Assembly: GCF_031582965.1 (NCBI RefSeq)
Contig: NZ_CP134049.1
Location: forward strand, 1,178,001-1,242,000
Length of the DNA stretch: 64,000 bases
From: Bacillus sp. NEB1478
GTDB taxonomy: Bacteria > Bacillota > Bacilli > Bacillales > Fictibacillaceae
Direction of reading: 5' to 3'
In this document: positions 18,858 to 28,177 of the stretch, piece by piece
Layout of the letters: each line of letters opens with the position of its first letter
How positions within the stretch are numbered: the stretch's first letter is position 1
Notes under the pieces: model-generated
Databases searched by the model: none
What the model was told of the DNA's origin: nothing
The model's input: the letters and a program-made list of their open reading frames with translations, nothing else
Made by a program: the position numbers and the translations under genes

Positions 18858-18885
18858 AAAAGAGAAGGGTTTCTTCTTCTCTTTT
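18858..18885 (+). terminator. hairpin between citZ and icd
   Basis: AAAAGAGAAG (18858-18867) pairs with CTTCTCTTTT (18876-18885). The T run is part of the stem, so termination may be partial, letting icd be read through from citZ. Confidence 0.6.
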
Positions 18886-18946
18886 CACTATGTTTTTTAG
18901 TAGACTAGTATAGTAGTTGTATTTGTAGAATTAGGAGGAATTGATT

Positions 18947-20215
18947 ATGTCTAACGGAGAACGCATTACAGTTGACAACGGAGTGTTGAAAGTACCAAAT
19001 GAAGCAATTATCCCTTTTATTGAAGGTGACGGGACTGGACCAGACATTTGGGCTGCAGCTTCCCGTGTTTTAGAAGCAGCTGTTGAAAAAGCATATAACG
19101 GTGAAAAGAAGATCGTTTGGAAAGAAGTTCTTGCAGGTGAAAAAGCATTCAACCAAACTGGTGAGTGGCTTCCGGCAGAAACTTTAGATGTTATCCGCGA
19201 GTACATTATTGCAATTAAAGGACCATTAACAACTCCTGTAGGTGGAGGGATTCGTTCTTTAAACGTTGCACTTAGACAAGAATTGGATTTATTTACTTGC
19301 CTTCGTCCTGTACAGTATTTCAAAGGTGTTCCATCTCCAGTAAAACGCCCTGAAGATACAAACATGGTTATTTTCCGTGAAAATACTGAAGATATCTATG
19401 CTGGTATTGAATATGCAAGCGGATCTGATGAAGTAAAAAAATTGATCCAATTCCTGCAAGATGAAATGGGAGTTAATAAAATCCGTTTCCCTGAAACATC
19501 TGGAATCGGTATCAAGCCTGTATCTTCTGAAGGTACTAAGCGTTTAGTGCGTGCTGCGATTCAATACGCAATCACTGAAGGACGCAAAAGTTTAACACTC
19601 GTTCACAAAGGAAACATCATGAAGTACACTGAAGGTGCCTTTAAGAACTGGGGTTATGAGTTAGCTGAAGCTGAATTTGGAGATAAAGTTTTCACTTGGG
19701 CACAATATGACCGTATCGTTGAAGAAAGCGGTAAAGACGCAGCAAACAAAGCACAAGCTGATGCTGAAGCTGCTGGGAAAATTATCGTTAAAGATTCCAT
19801 CGCAGATATCTTCCTTCAGCAAATCCTTACACGTCCAGCTGAGTTTGATGTAGTGGCTACTATGAACTTAAATGGTGACTACATTTCTGATGCACTTGCT
19901 GCACAAGTAGGCGGAATAGGGATTGCTCCTGGAGCAAACATTAACTATGAAACAGGACATGCAATTTTCGAAGCTACACACGGGACAGCGCCAAAATATG
20001 CTGGTCTTGATAAAGTTAATCCATCTTCCGTTATTCTTTCAGGTGTATTAATGCTAGAACACTTGGGCTGGGGTGAGGCTGCTAAGCTTGTCCTTACTTC
20101 AATGGAAAACACAATTGCAAGTAAAGTGGTAACTTACGACTTTGCACGCTTAATGGATGGTGCAACAGAAGTTAAATGTTCTGCGTTTGCGGACGAACTT
20201 ATTAAAAATATGTAA
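18947..20215 (+). CDS. icd: NADP-dependent isocitrate dehydrogenase
   Basis: Icd oxidatively decarboxylates isocitrate to 2-oxoglutarate. The 422-residue enzyme aligns from end to end with B. subtilis Icd: [12 protein letters not shown], the substrate loop [17 protein letters not shown] (containing the serine that is phosphorylated in E. coli), [36 protein letters not shown] and the NADP region [21 protein letters not shown] at 18947 follows AGGAGG at 8 nt; an upstream in-frame TTG at 18941 is disfavoured. It lies between citZ and mdh. Confidence 0.97.
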   Translation: MSNGERITVDNGVLKVPNEAIIPFIEGDGTGPDIWAAASRVLEAAVEKAYNGEKKIVWKEVLAGEKAFNQTGEWLPAETLDVIREYIIAIKGPLTTPVGGGIRSLNVALRQELDLFTCLRPVQYFKGVPSPVKRPEDTNMVIFRENTEDIYAGIEYASGSDEVKKLIQFLQDEMGVNKIRFPETSGIGIKPVSSEGTKRLVRAAIQYAITEGRKSLTLVHKGNIMKYTEGAFKNWGYELAEAEFGDKVFTWAQYDRIVEESGKDAANKAQADAEAAGKIIVKDSIADIFLQQILTRPAEFDVVATMNLNGDYISDALAAQVGGIGIAPGANINYETGHAIFEATHGTAPKYAGLDKVNPSSVILSGVLMLEHLGWGEAAKLVLTSMENTIASKVVTYDFARLMDGATEVKCSAFADELIKNM

Positions 20216-20221
20216 TACTTA

Positions 20222-20249
20222 GCCCCTTTCATTTTAGGGGCTTCATTTT
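20222..20249 (+). terminator. weak terminator after icd
   Basis: GCCCCT (20222-20227) pairs with AGGGGC (20236-20241), followed by TTCATTTT. The stem is short and the T run broken. Confidence 0.5.
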
Positions 20250-20295
20250 AGAGGATATTTGTTATCGTTTCTATATTGTTCCTGGAGGGAAAGAA

Positions 20296-21234
20296 ATGGC
20301 AAACAAACGTAAAAAGGTTTCAGTTATTGGTGGAGGCTTTACCGGAGCAACAACTGCTTTTATTTTAGGGCAAAAAGAAATTGGGGATGTTGTATTAGTT
20401 GATATTCCTCAAATGGAAAACCCTACAAAAGGCAAAGCGCTGGATATGATGGAAGCTAGTCCTGTACAAGGCTTTGATGCCAAAATTACAGGAACAAGCA
20501 ACTATGAAGATACAGCTGAATCTGATGTTGTTGTAATCACTGCTGGTATTGCTCGCAAACCTGGTATGAGCCGTGATGACCTCGTTAATACAAACGCAGG
20601 AATCATGAAAAGTGTAACGAAAGAGATCGTAAAGTACTCTCCTGATTGCACAATCATCGTACTGACTAATCCGGTTGATGCAATGACTTACACAGTGTTG
20701 AAAGAATCTGGATTCCCTAAACAGCGTGTAATCGGCCAATCTGGAATCCTTGATTCTGCCCGTTTCCGTACTTTTGTTGCTATGGAATTAAACCTTTCAG
20801 TTAAAGATGTAACAGGTTTCGTTCTTGGCGGACATGGTGACGATATGGTACCTCTTGTACGTTATTCATACGCTGGGGGAATTCCTCTAGAGAAACTTAT
20901 CTCAAAAGATCGTCTTGATGCCATCGTGGAACGTACACGTAAAGGCGGCGGAGAGATCGTTAATCTTCTAGGAAATGGTTCAGCTTATTATGCACCTGCA
21001 GCTTCACTTGTTGAAATGGTAGAGGCGATTGTGAAAGATCAACGCAGAGTGCTTCCGTCAATTGCCTTCCTAGAAGGTGAGTATGGCTATGATGGAATCT
21101 GTCTAGGAGTTCCGACGATTATTGGTGGAAACGGACTAGAAGAAATCATTGAATTAGAACTTACTAGTGAAGAGAAGTCTGCACTTGATCAATCTGCTGC
21201 ATCAGTAAAATCAGTAATGAATGTATTAGCATAA
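20296..21234 (+). CDS. mdh: malate dehydrogenase
   Basis: Mdh interconverts malate and oxaloacetate with NAD, completing the TCA cycle with citZ and icd. The 312-residue protein is of the LDH-like type: Rossmann motif [13 protein letters not shown] (about 9-21), arginine loop [26 protein letters not shown] and the catalytic histidine in [23 protein letters not shown] lies upstream of the ATG. It ends the citZ-icd-mdh group and has a terminator downstream. Confidence 0.97.
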   Translation: MANKRKKVSVIGGGFTGATTAFILGQKEIGDVVLVDIPQMENPTKGKALDMMEASPVQGFDAKITGTSNYEDTAESDVVVITAGIARKPGMSRDDLVNTNAGIMKSVTKEIVKYSPDCTIIVLTNPVDAMTYTVLKESGFPKQRVIGQSGILDSARFRTFVAMELNLSVKDVTGFVLGGHGDDMVPLVRYSYAGGIPLEKLISKDRLDAIVERTRKGGGEIVNLLGNGSAYYAPAASLVEMVEAIVKDQRRVLPSIAFLEGEYGYDGICLGVPTIIGGNGLEEIIELELTSEEKSALDQSAASVKSVMNVLA

Positions 21235-21235
21235 G

Positions 21236-21266
21236 AAAGGTTCGGGGATAGATCTCCGAATCTTTT
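21236..21266 (+). terminator. terminator after mdh
   Basis: AAAGGTTCGG (21236-21245) pairs with CCGAATCTTT (21256-21265) with one wobble; a short T run follows. Confidence 0.6.
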
Positions 21267-21279
21267 CTCCTATTTAAAA

Positions 21280-21293
21280 TGTAAGCGTTATCA
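21280..21293. promoter_or_regulatory. CcpA binding site (cre) before the MaoC-like gene
   Basis: TGTAAGCGTTATCA fits the cre consensus TGWAARCGYTWNCW at every position. It lies 18 bp before the start codon at 21312, just upstream of the SD. That position would act as a roadblock to transcription under glucose if CcpA binds. Confidence 0.6.
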
Positions 21294-21311
21294 TAAAGAG
21301 GGAGGATTAAA

Positions 21312-21788
21312 ATGCTGATTGGTAAAAAGAGGAAGCTCGGAAGAAAGATTACTGAGATCCAAGCTGGAGAAAAATTGGAGATGCAAGAAACGGTAGAAGA
21401 TAAAGATCTGTTGTTATATTTAGGGCTCACAAACGACAACAATCCTCTTTATATACAACATGATTATGCAACGTTGACTCCGTTTAAAAAACCGGTCGTT
21501 CCTCAAATAATGCTGATGGGAATGATTACATCTGCTGTATCGAAGTATTTGCCGGGTCCGGGAAGTTCGATTACTCAATCGCAATTCCAATTCATAAAGC
21601 CTGTCTATCATTATTCAAAATTAACTTTTTATTTTGAAGTGACGAAGGTAGATCGCGAAAAACATGTAGTCGATATTAAGGCAAACGCTGTCAATGAAGA
21701 TGGAGTAACTGTCCTTTCCGCACAATTAGAAGTTTGTCCGCCTTATCCGCCAAAACCAATTACTTCTCAAACAATGGAGAATTTTTAA
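21312..21788 (+). CDS. MaoC-like hotdog domain protein
   Basis: The 158-residue protein has the hotdog fold pattern of MaoC/(R)-specific enoyl-CoA hydratases: YLGLTNDNNPLYIQHDYA, then KPVVPQIMLMGMITSAVSKYLPGPGS and FIKPVYHYSKLTFYFEV. In active hydratases the motif reads DxNPxH; here His is replaced by Tyr (NDNNPLY), with a His three residues later, so hydratase activity is doubtful. GGGAGGA lies upstream of the ATG. The perfect cre box just upstream suggests carbon catabolite repression, which would suit a lipid-catabolic or thioester-related role (inference). It lies between mdh and phoP. Confidence 0.75.
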   Translation: MLIGKKRKLGRKITEIQAGEKLEMQETVEDKDLLLYLGLTNDNNPLYIQHDYATLTPFKKPVVPQIMLMGMITSAVSKYLPGPGSSITQSQFQFIKPVYHYSKLTFYFEVTKVDREKHVVDIKANAVNEDGVTVLSAQLEVCPPYPPKPITSQTMENF

Positions 21789-21801
21789 AAAGATCAATTT
21801 G

Positions 21802-21838
21802 CCTTTAAAGCAAAGATATGTGCTTTAAAGGTTTTTTT
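21802..21838 (+). terminator. Rho-independent terminator after the MaoC-like gene
   Basis: CCTTTAAAGCA (21802-21812) pairs perfectly with TGCTTTAAAGG (21821-21831), followed by seven T. Confidence 0.88.
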
Positions 21839-21865
21839 ATATTCTTAAGACTTTTTAATATGCTC

Positions 21866-21998
21866 AAAGATTGTTGTATTTTAGCTATATTCGTTAAGAG
21901 CTTCATTGGCAAAGTTGCCCCTCGCGGAGAGCGAGCATCCTGAAACGGAAATCAACACTTCCAATTTCCAAGAGCAACAAAGATTGCGAATACAGCCA
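21866..21998 (+). repeat. R1 intergenic repeat, copy B (internally deleted)
   Basis: The left end (AAAGATTGTTG...CTTCATTGGCAAAGTTG) joins directly to the right core CCCCTCGCGGAGAGCGAGCA, then GAAACGGAAATCAACAC and AGAGCAACAAAG. The middle of the element is missing. It accounts for most of the gap before phoP. Confidence 0.7.
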
Positions 21999-22133
21999 GT
22001 AAAAAAGAGGGATTTGTTAAGGCTATGTAAAAGTATTGTTAAGCAAGTATGAAATATTCTCGTTTTTTGTACACACTAATAAAAAAATAGTATGATAATT
22101 TTGTACAAGTCGTTATTAAAGGTGGGAATAGCA

Positions 22134-22844
22134 TTGAGCCAAAAGTTACTCGTTGTAGAAGACGAACTCTCAATATCAACATTATTGCAATTTAACCTGG
22201 AGCAAGCTGGCTTTCAGGTAGTAACGGCAATGGATGGCAAAAGTGGATTAGAAAAAGCTGAAAAAGAAATTCCGGACCTTATCATTCTAGATTTGATGCT
22301 TCCTGAGATGGACGGGCTGGAAGTTTGCAAAGAACTCCGCTTACGAAAATTAAATATCCCTATTCTCATGCTTACGGCTAAAGATGATGAGTTTGATAAA
22401 GTGCTTGGGTTGGAATTAGGGGCCGATGATTATATGACGAAGCCGTTCAGTCCAAGAGAGGTAGTTGCCAGAGTCAAAGCCATTCTCCGCAGAACGTTAA
22501 CCAGCAATGAAATAGAGGAAAATAAGAATAAATCTGAGCATCTAAAAATAGGTGAAGTAGACATTTATCCTGAAAATTACGAAGCTTATTTTAAGGAAAA
22601 AGCACTGGAGTTAACACCAAAAGAATTTGAATTACTTGTTTATCTGGCAAGGAACAAAGGTCGTGTTCTCTCAAGAGAGCAGCTGCTATCTGCAGTATGG
22701 AACTACGATTTTGTTGGAGATACAAGAATCGTTGATGTCCATATAAGCCATTTGCGCGACAAAATTGAAATAAATACTAGAAAACCAATCTATATTAAAA
22801 CGATCAGAGGATTAGGTTACAAATTAGAGGAGCCTCAACTCTAA
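22134..22844 (+). CDS. phoP: response regulator PhoP (OmpR family)
   Basis: PhoP controls the phosphate-starvation response of Bacillus. The receiver domain (about 1-120) has Asp9/10-equivalent acids (VVEDE), the phospho-acceptor Asp53 in LIILDLMLPEMDG, and LTAKDDEFDKVLGLELGADDYMTKPF with the conserved Thr and Lys. The OmpR-type winged helix (about 140-235) ends TIRGLGYKLEEP. I chose TTG at 22134 (MSQKLLVVEDE), with AAAGGTGG 9 nt upstream, because it matches the family start; the ATG at 22092 adds 14 unconserved residues. The stop overlaps the phoR start by one base. Confidence 0.93.
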   Translation: MSQKLLVVEDELSISTLLQFNLEQAGFQVVTAMDGKSGLEKAEKEIPDLIILDLMLPEMDGLEVCKELRLRKLNIPILMLTAKDDEFDKVLGLELGADDYMTKPFSPREVVARVKAILRRTLTSNEIEENKNKSEHLKIGEVDIYPENYEAYFKEKALELTPKEFELLVYLARNKGRVLSREQLLSAVWNYDFVGDTRIVDVHISHLRDKIEINTRKPIYIKTIRGLGYKLEEPQL

Positions 22845-24589
22845 TGACGGAATTTAAAAACCGGGTACTTACATTTTTTCTGCTCGGGATTTTACTCGTA
22901 TTTGTTCTTCTAGCACTTATTATGGGGAATATTGTTCATCACTCTGTTAAGGATAAAAGGTTAGAGTTTTATGTAAAAGAAATAAGGTTGATTGAACAAA
23001 TATTACAGAACGAACCAGATGTTTCACATATAAATAAGCTTTTACAATATGCATCTAAAGATTTAAACGGAGAAATTTACATTCTTGATGCAAACTGGAA
23101 AGTCAAATTTTCATCTGATAATCAAAAAACGAAGAATATGTTATCGTACTTTACCGATAATAAGCCGGATCTTGTTTCACGTGAAGAACCCTATTTTATA
23201 AATGAAAACGGAAAAACCTATTATGCGTTTAAAAGAAGTACAGGCAATAAATCTGGATATATTCAGCTCGTTGTTCCTGAAGGGTTAGCAGAATCTCAGG
23301 AAAGATCCATTTGGGTCATGATGTCCATTGGCTTCTTTATTTGTTTCGTTATCATTTTATATGTTTCAATCCGGGTCATACGTAAAATTGTTAAACCTGT
23401 TGAAGAAGCAACAAAAACTGCCAAAGAATTAACAAGAGGCAACTACAAGGCGAGAACGTTTGAATACTCAGGAGAAGATATAGGTGAACTTAATTATTCT
23501 CTTAACGTATTAGCAAGAAACCTCGAAAAAATAACGAAGTCTCAGGAATCACAGCATGACCGTTTAACAACCTTGATTGAAAACATGGGCAGTGGTTTGA
23601 TATTGATTGATTCGAATGGCTACATCAATCTTGTTAATAAAGCCTTTAAAGAAATTTTTGAAGAACACACTGATTTTTGGACAGGACATTTATTTTATGA
23701 AGTGTTTCCACATGCGCAAATTAAAGAGATTGTTCAAGAAACATATTTAACAGAAAAGAATGTAAGGAAGAATGTTGTACTGTCGATTCATATTGAACGG
23801 AAGCATTTTGATGTCTACAGTGCCCCAGTACTAGATGTAAAAGGAAAGCTGCGGGGGATTGTATTAGTATTTCATGATATAACTGAATTGAAGAAGCTGG
23901 AGCAAGTTCGCAAAGATTTTGTTGCAAACGTCTCTCATGAATTAAAGACTCCTGTCACCTCTTTAAAAGGTTTTGCCGAAACATTACTAGATGGTGCTGG
24001 TGAAAATGAAGAATTTCGAAATAAATTTCTCACCATTATTTTAAATGAAAGCGACCGATTGCAGGCGTTAATTCAGGATTTGCTCGATCTTTCAAAAAGC
24101 GAACAAGGTTTTAATTTAGACATTCAAAAAGTGAAATTGAACCAGTTAGTGAACGAAACAATAGAAATCTTGCAGCATAAAGCTGAAAAGAAAAACATTA
24201 ATCTTTCTGTCGATGCTTTTGGAGATACGATGATGGACGGAGATCCTCTTCGTCTCAAACAAATTATTATTAACCTCGTCTCAAACAGTCTTACGTACAC
24301 GCCGATTGATGGGACAGTCAAAGTTAAATTAGAAGAACTAGGAACCCAAATTAAATTTTCTATAATAGATACTGGAATCGGGATAAAAGAGAGTGAGATA
24401 CCAAGGATTTTTGAACGGTTTTATCGGGTAGACAAAGCAAGGAGCAGGAATTCTGGAGGAACAGGCCTTGGACTAGCGATTGTAAAGCATCTTGTAGAAG
24501 CCCACCATGGCTCTATTAATGTAAAAAGCAAAGTTGGCGAAGGCTCTGTTTTCACTATATTGTTTCCTAAAGAAATAAAAGGAACGTAA
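22844..24589 (+). CDS. phoR: sensor histidine kinase PhoR
   Basis: PhoR phosphorylates PhoP under phosphate limitation. The 581-residue protein has a first membrane helix (about 9-30), an extracytoplasmic PAS-like domain (about 33-150), a second helix (about 155-178), HAMP (about 178-232), a cytoplasmic PAS domain (about 240-350), the HisKA box VANVSHELKTPVTSLKGFAETL with His365, and HATPase boxes N (IIINLVSNSLTYTP), G1 (DTGIGI) and G2 (GGTGLGLAIVKH). The ATG shares its first base with the phoP stop. A strong terminator is 85 bp downstream. Confidence 0.93.
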   Translation: MTEFKNRVLTFFLLGILLVFVLLALIMGNIVHHSVKDKRLEFYVKEIRLIEQILQNEPDVSHINKLLQYASKDLNGEIYILDANWKVKFSSDNQKTKNMLSYFTDNKPDLVSREEPYFINENGKTYYAFKRSTGNKSGYIQLVVPEGLAESQERSIWVMMSIGFFICFVIILYVSIRVIRKIVKPVEEATKTAKELTRGNYKARTFEYSGEDIGELNYSLNVLARNLEKITKSQESQHDRLTTLIENMGSGLILIDSNGYINLVNKAFKEIFEEHTDFWTGHLFYEVFPHAQIKEIVQETYLTEKNVRKNVVLSIHIERKHFDVYSAPVLDVKGKLRGIVLVFHDITELKKLEQVRKDFVANVSHELKTPVTSLKGFAETLLDGAGENEEFRNKFLTIILNESDRLQALIQDLLDLSKSEQGFNLDIQKVKLNQLVNETIEILQHKAEKKNINLSVDAFGDTMMDGDPLRLKQIIINLVSNSLTYTPIDGTVKVKLEELGTQIKFSIIDTGIGIKESEIPRIFERFYRVDKARSRNSGGTGLGLAIVKHLVEAHHGSINVKSKVGEGSVFTILFPKEIKGT

Positions 24590-24674
24590 GCTTTACAAAT
24601 CCTTTACACCCATGTTTTCATTCATTAACAGTATTGATCTATGATTAAATTATCCTTTTTCAGTACCCCCTTAC

Positions 24675-24708
24675 GCGAGAGTCATTACTATGACTCTCGC
24701 CTTTTTTA
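24675..24708 (+). terminator. Rho-independent terminator after phoPR
   Basis: GCGAGAGTCA (24675-24684) pairs perfectly with TGACTCTCGC (24691-24700), followed by CTTTTTT. Confidence 0.88.
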
Positions 24709-24730
24709 TTTAATTGTTGATTGATAAGCT

Positions 24731-24890
24731 GCGAATCTCGTTGTCAGTTTCTTTTTCTCAGTGCTCATTTAGATGTACTAAATTCCGCTCCTCGAAAATT
24801 TCACTTCCTCGACCTTCTTGCTGCTCCTGCGGTTACTCGTCGCAACTCGCAGTCTTCGTGCGAGTATTGCTCGTTTCTAAATCAACAAAT
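24731..24890 (+). repeat. R2 intergenic repeat, copy 1
   Basis: Starts GCGAATCTCGTTGTCAGTTTC and ends CTTCGTGCGAGTATTG, then TCGTTTCTAAATCAACAAAT. A second diverged copy is at 43009-43130, sharing the start, the TGCGGTTACT segment, the GTCTTCGTGC segment and the end. No coding function is evident. It directly precedes R1 copy C. Confidence 0.6.
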
Positions 24891-24926
24891 GATTGGATTG
24901 ATAAGCGAAAAATCTCTTTCTTTTTG

Positions 24927-25203
24927 GTTTTTTTCTAAAGGATTGTTGATACAGAGATCTTTGAGAAGTTCTTCATTGAATAGTTAATTAGAGCGGAAGG
25001 GCGAGACTCCTCGAAAATGAACTACAATTTTCTTCGTGCGATGTAACGCTGCCGCAGCCTTCCTTGTCCTGCATGATGAGTGGGACAGGTGAGACCAATC
25101 AATGTCGCAAGTCGACGAATGGGCTCACCGCACCCCTGCGGAAAGCGAGTCCAAAGAGCGGTAATTAACCCCATTCAATAGCAACAATGAATACGAAACA
25201 GCC
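24927..25203 (+). repeat. R1 intergenic repeat, copy C (with internal module)
   Basis: Left end TTTTTCTAAAGGATTGTTGA; body GCGGAAGGGCGAGACTCCT; the CTCGAAAATG...CTTCGTGCGATG module; right core GGGCTCACCGCACCCCTGCGG; end ATAGCAACAATGAATACG with AAACAGCC. It fills the gap up to the polA promoter region. Confidence 0.75.
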
Positions 25204-25271
25204 TTCTTTTTTGTATCTACAAGTGGTCATGATACAATAGAAACAGAGAATACCCTTGGGAGGTAACGGGC

Positions 25272-27914
25272 TTGGGAGATAAAACGAAAAAATTAGTATT
25301 AATCGATGGAAACAGTATTGCATATCGAGCTTTTTTTGCATTGCCACTGTTAAATAATGATAAAGGCATTTATACAAATGCTGTATATGGTTTTACACAA
25401 ATGCTGTTGAAAATATTAGAAGACGAAAAACCAACTCATATACTTGTAGCATTTGATGCAGGTAAAACAACGTTCCGCCACAAAACGTTTGGAGAATACA
25501 AAGGCGGCCGTCAAAAAACACCTCCAGAACTGTCAGAGCAATTTCCGTTCATCAGACAGCTTTTAGATGCATTCCAAATTAAACGGTATGAGCTGGAAAA
25601 TTATGAAGCTGATGATATTATCGGTACGCTTGCTTCACAAGCTGTTGAAGGAGAGTGGGATGTTAAGATTTTTACGGGTGATAAGGATTTACTTCAGCTC
25701 GTAACAACAGATATTCAAGTTGTTCTTACTAGAAAAGGTATAACTGAAGTTGAAGCATATACAGTTGATCAAGTAAATGAACGTTACGGGATTACCCCTT
25801 TGCAAATCATCGATATGAAGGGACTGATGGGAGACCCTTCTGATAACATCCCAGGTGTACCAGGTGTAGGTGAAAAGACAGCGATTAAATTAATTAAAGA
25901 ATATGGGTCGGTCGAAAAAGTGCTGGATTCCATAGATGAAATTTCAGGAGCCAAGTTAAAAGAACGTCTAACTGAAAACAAAGAACAGGCTTTAATGAGT
26001 AAAGAGCTCGCTACCATTACGACTGAAGCGCCTATAGAATTAGGAATTCATGATACAACTTATGAAGGCTACAGTACGTCTTCTGTTTTCCCGCTTTTTA
26101 AAGAACTTGGTTTTCAATCGCTGCTCGAACGTTTGGGTGGAGAAGAAGAGATTCTTCCAGAAACAGAGAAAGAAGAGCTTAAATTTCAAACCGTGACAAC
26201 TATAGAATCAGATATGCTTATAAGTCCTTCTGCACTTGTAGTTGAAACACTTGCTGAGGATTATCATGGTGCACCCATTCATGGTATAGGGTTAAGCAAC
26301 GAAAGCGGCACATATTTTATTTCTGCCGAAGATGCTGATCAATCAGATGTTTTTAAAGAATGGCTTGAAAACGATGACCAAAAGAAATACTTATTTGACG
26401 CAAAAAGAGCACACGTTGCTCTTCATGGTAAAGGAATTGCGTTAAAAGGAATTGATTTTGATATTCAGCTTGCTTCTTACTTGCTTAATCCTGCTGAGGC
26501 TACTGACGATGTAGCATCTGTTGCAAAGCAATTTGGACAGCAAAATGTAGATGCAGATGAAAGTGTATATGGTAAAGGTGCTAAAAAGAAAATACCTGAA
26601 AAAGACATTTTAGCTGAACATTTGAGCAGGAAGGCAAACGCTATTTATTTAATGAAAACCATTCTTTCTGAAAAGCTGGAGGAGAATGAGCAAAGTCATC
26701 TTTTTTATCAGTTAGAACTCCCGCTTTCCATTGTGTTATCAAAAATGGAGGAAACCGGTGTTCGAGTAAAAGCTGAAACTTTAAAGAAGATGGGTGCTGA
26801 ACTAGAAGGACAGCTTACGGTTCTTGAAAAAGATATTCATGAACTTGCAGGTGTAACCTTTAATATTAATTCGCCAAAGCAACTCGGTGAAATTTTATTT
26901 GAAAAATTAAATTTACCAGCTATCAAAAAAACAAAAACTGGCTATTCAACTTCTGTTGATGTGTTAGAAAAATTAGAAGGTAAGCATGAAATTATCAATA
27001 AAATTTTAATTTATCGCCAGCTTGGAAAGTTAAGATCGACCTATATTGAAGGGTTGTTAAAAGTTGTTCACGAAGATACTGGGAAAATTCATACTCGTTT
27101 TAATCAAGTGCTTGCTCAAACAGGGCGTCTTAGTTCAATTGATCCTAATTTGCAGAACATTCCGATTCGGCTTGAGGCAGGCAGAAAAATCAGACATGCT
27201 TTTGTAGCTTCTATTCCTGATTGGAAAATACTTGCGGCGGATTATTCGCAAATCGAACTGAGAGTACTTGCTCACATTTCGCAAGACGAAAACTTGATTG
27301 AAGCTTTCCAAAAGGAAATGGATGTTCACACAAAAACCGCTATGGATGTTTTCCATGTTAACGAAAATGAAGTAACTTCAGAGATGAGAAGACATGCAAA
27401 AGCAGTAAATTTCGGAATTGTATATGGGATTAGTGATTATGGTCTTTCTCAAAGTCTTGGTATTACTAGGAAAGAGGCCGGAGAATTTATTAAGACGTAT
27501 TTAGATAGTTTTCCTGGCGTTCAAAACTATATGAGTGATAGTGTAGCTGAAGCGAAGCATAAGGGATATGTTTCTACATTACTGCACAGAAGAAGATATT
27601 TGCCGGAAATCAACAGCAGAAATTTTAATCTTCGAAGTTTTGCTGAAAGAACCGCAATGAATACTCCGATTCAGGGAACAGCTGCTGATATAATAAAAAA
27701 AGCAATGGTGGATATGGATCAGCGGTTAACAGAAGAAGGATTTGAAGCAAAAATGCTATTATCCGTACATGATGAACTTATTTTTGAAGTGCCGGAACAT
27801 GAAATCGAAAAGCTTGAAAAAATAGTTTGTGATGTTATGGAAAACACAGTGGAGCTAGATGTCCCATTAAAAGTTGATGTAAGCTGGGGAGACTCTTGGT
27901 TTGAAGCAAAATAA
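25272..27914 (+). CDS. polA: DNA polymerase I
   Basis: PolA fills gaps and removes RNA primers during Okazaki fragment maturation and repair. The 880-residue protein has the 5' nuclease (1 to ~290, KTTFRHKTFGEYKGGRQKTPPEL, DPSDNIPGVPGVGEKTA), a 3'-5' exonuclease-like domain (~300-465) that lacks the DxE catalytic motif, and the polymerase (~466-880) with motif A DYSQIELRVLAHIS (~656), motif B RRHAKAVNFGIVYG (~706) and motif C VHDELIFE (~831). The missing exonuclease residues are typical of Bacillus PolA. The start is TTG at 25272, with GGGAGG 8 nt upstream. mutM follows. Confidence 0.97.
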   Translation: MGDKTKKLVLIDGNSIAYRAFFALPLLNNDKGIYTNAVYGFTQMLLKILEDEKPTHILVAFDAGKTTFRHKTFGEYKGGRQKTPPELSEQFPFIRQLLDAFQIKRYELENYEADDIIGTLASQAVEGEWDVKIFTGDKDLLQLVTTDIQVVLTRKGITEVEAYTVDQVNERYGITPLQIIDMKGLMGDPSDNIPGVPGVGEKTAIKLIKEYGSVEKVLDSIDEISGAKLKERLTENKEQALMSKELATITTEAPIELGIHDTTYEGYSTSSVFPLFKELGFQSLLERLGGEEEILPETEKEELKFQTVTTIESDMLISPSALVVETLAEDYHGAPIHGIGLSNESGTYFISAEDADQSDVFKEWLENDDQKKYLFDAKRAHVALHGKGIALKGIDFDIQLASYLLNPAEATDDVASVAKQFGQQNVDADESVYGKGAKKKIPEKDILAEHLSRKANAIYLMKTILSEKLEENEQSHLFYQLELPLSIVLSKMEETGVRVKAETLKKMGAELEGQLTVLEKDIHELAGVTFNINSPKQLGEILFEKLNLPAIKKTKTGYSTSVDVLEKLEGKHEIINKILIYRQLGKLRSTYIEGLLKVVHEDTGKIHTRFNQVLAQTGRLSSIDPNLQNIPIRLEAGRKIRHAFVASIPDWKILAADYSQIELRVLAHISQDENLIEAFQKEMDVHTKTAMDVFHVNENEVTSEMRRHAKAVNFGIVYGISDYGLSQSLGITRKEAGEFIKTYLDSFPGVQNYMSDSVAEAKHKGYVSTLLHRRRYLPEINSRNFNLRSFAERTAMNTPIQGTAADIIKKAMVDMDQRLTEEGFEAKMLLSVHDELIFEVPEHEIEKLEKIVCDVMENTVELDVPLKVDVSWGDSWFEAK

Positions 27915-27917
27915 ATG

Positions 27918-27952
27918 AAAACAGCATCACCGTTATGCGGTGGTGCTGTTTT
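27918..27952 (+). terminator. Rho-independent terminator after polA
   Basis: AAAACAGCATCACCG (27918-27932) pairs with CGGTGGTGCTGTTTT (27938-27952) with one wobble, ending in four T. Confidence 0.85.
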
Positions 27953-27960
27953 ATCTAAAC

Positions 27961-28153
27961 TTTTCTAAAGTCTTTTTACTAAAAGAATGTTGCTTTTGGG
28001 TCGTTTTGGTAAAGTGCCTTCATTATAAGTTGATTGGAGTGCAAGGAGCGAGACGCCAAGGAGGCTAACCGCACACCCCGCGGAAAGCGAGCATCCTGTA
28101 GCGGAAATCAACATTCCTCTCTTTGGGATAATAACAACACGGTTTACTAAAAC
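27961..28153 (+). repeat. R1 intergenic repeat, copy D (short form)
   Basis: Left end CTAAAAGAATGTTGCTTTTG; GTTGATTGGAGTGCAAGG; GAGACGCC directly followed by a shortened middle; right core GGCTAACCGCACACCCCGCG, GCGAGCATCCTGTAGCGGAA and ATCAACATTCC. The internal module of copies A, C and F is absent. It lies between polA and mutM. Confidence 0.75.
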
Positions 28154-28177
28154 AGATTATCGAAAGGTGGTGATCAT

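Noticed and set aside
25272..27914. Proofreading activity of PolA
   Set aside because: The region where the DxE exonuclease motif should lie reads ALVVETLAEDYHG, lacking the needed acids.
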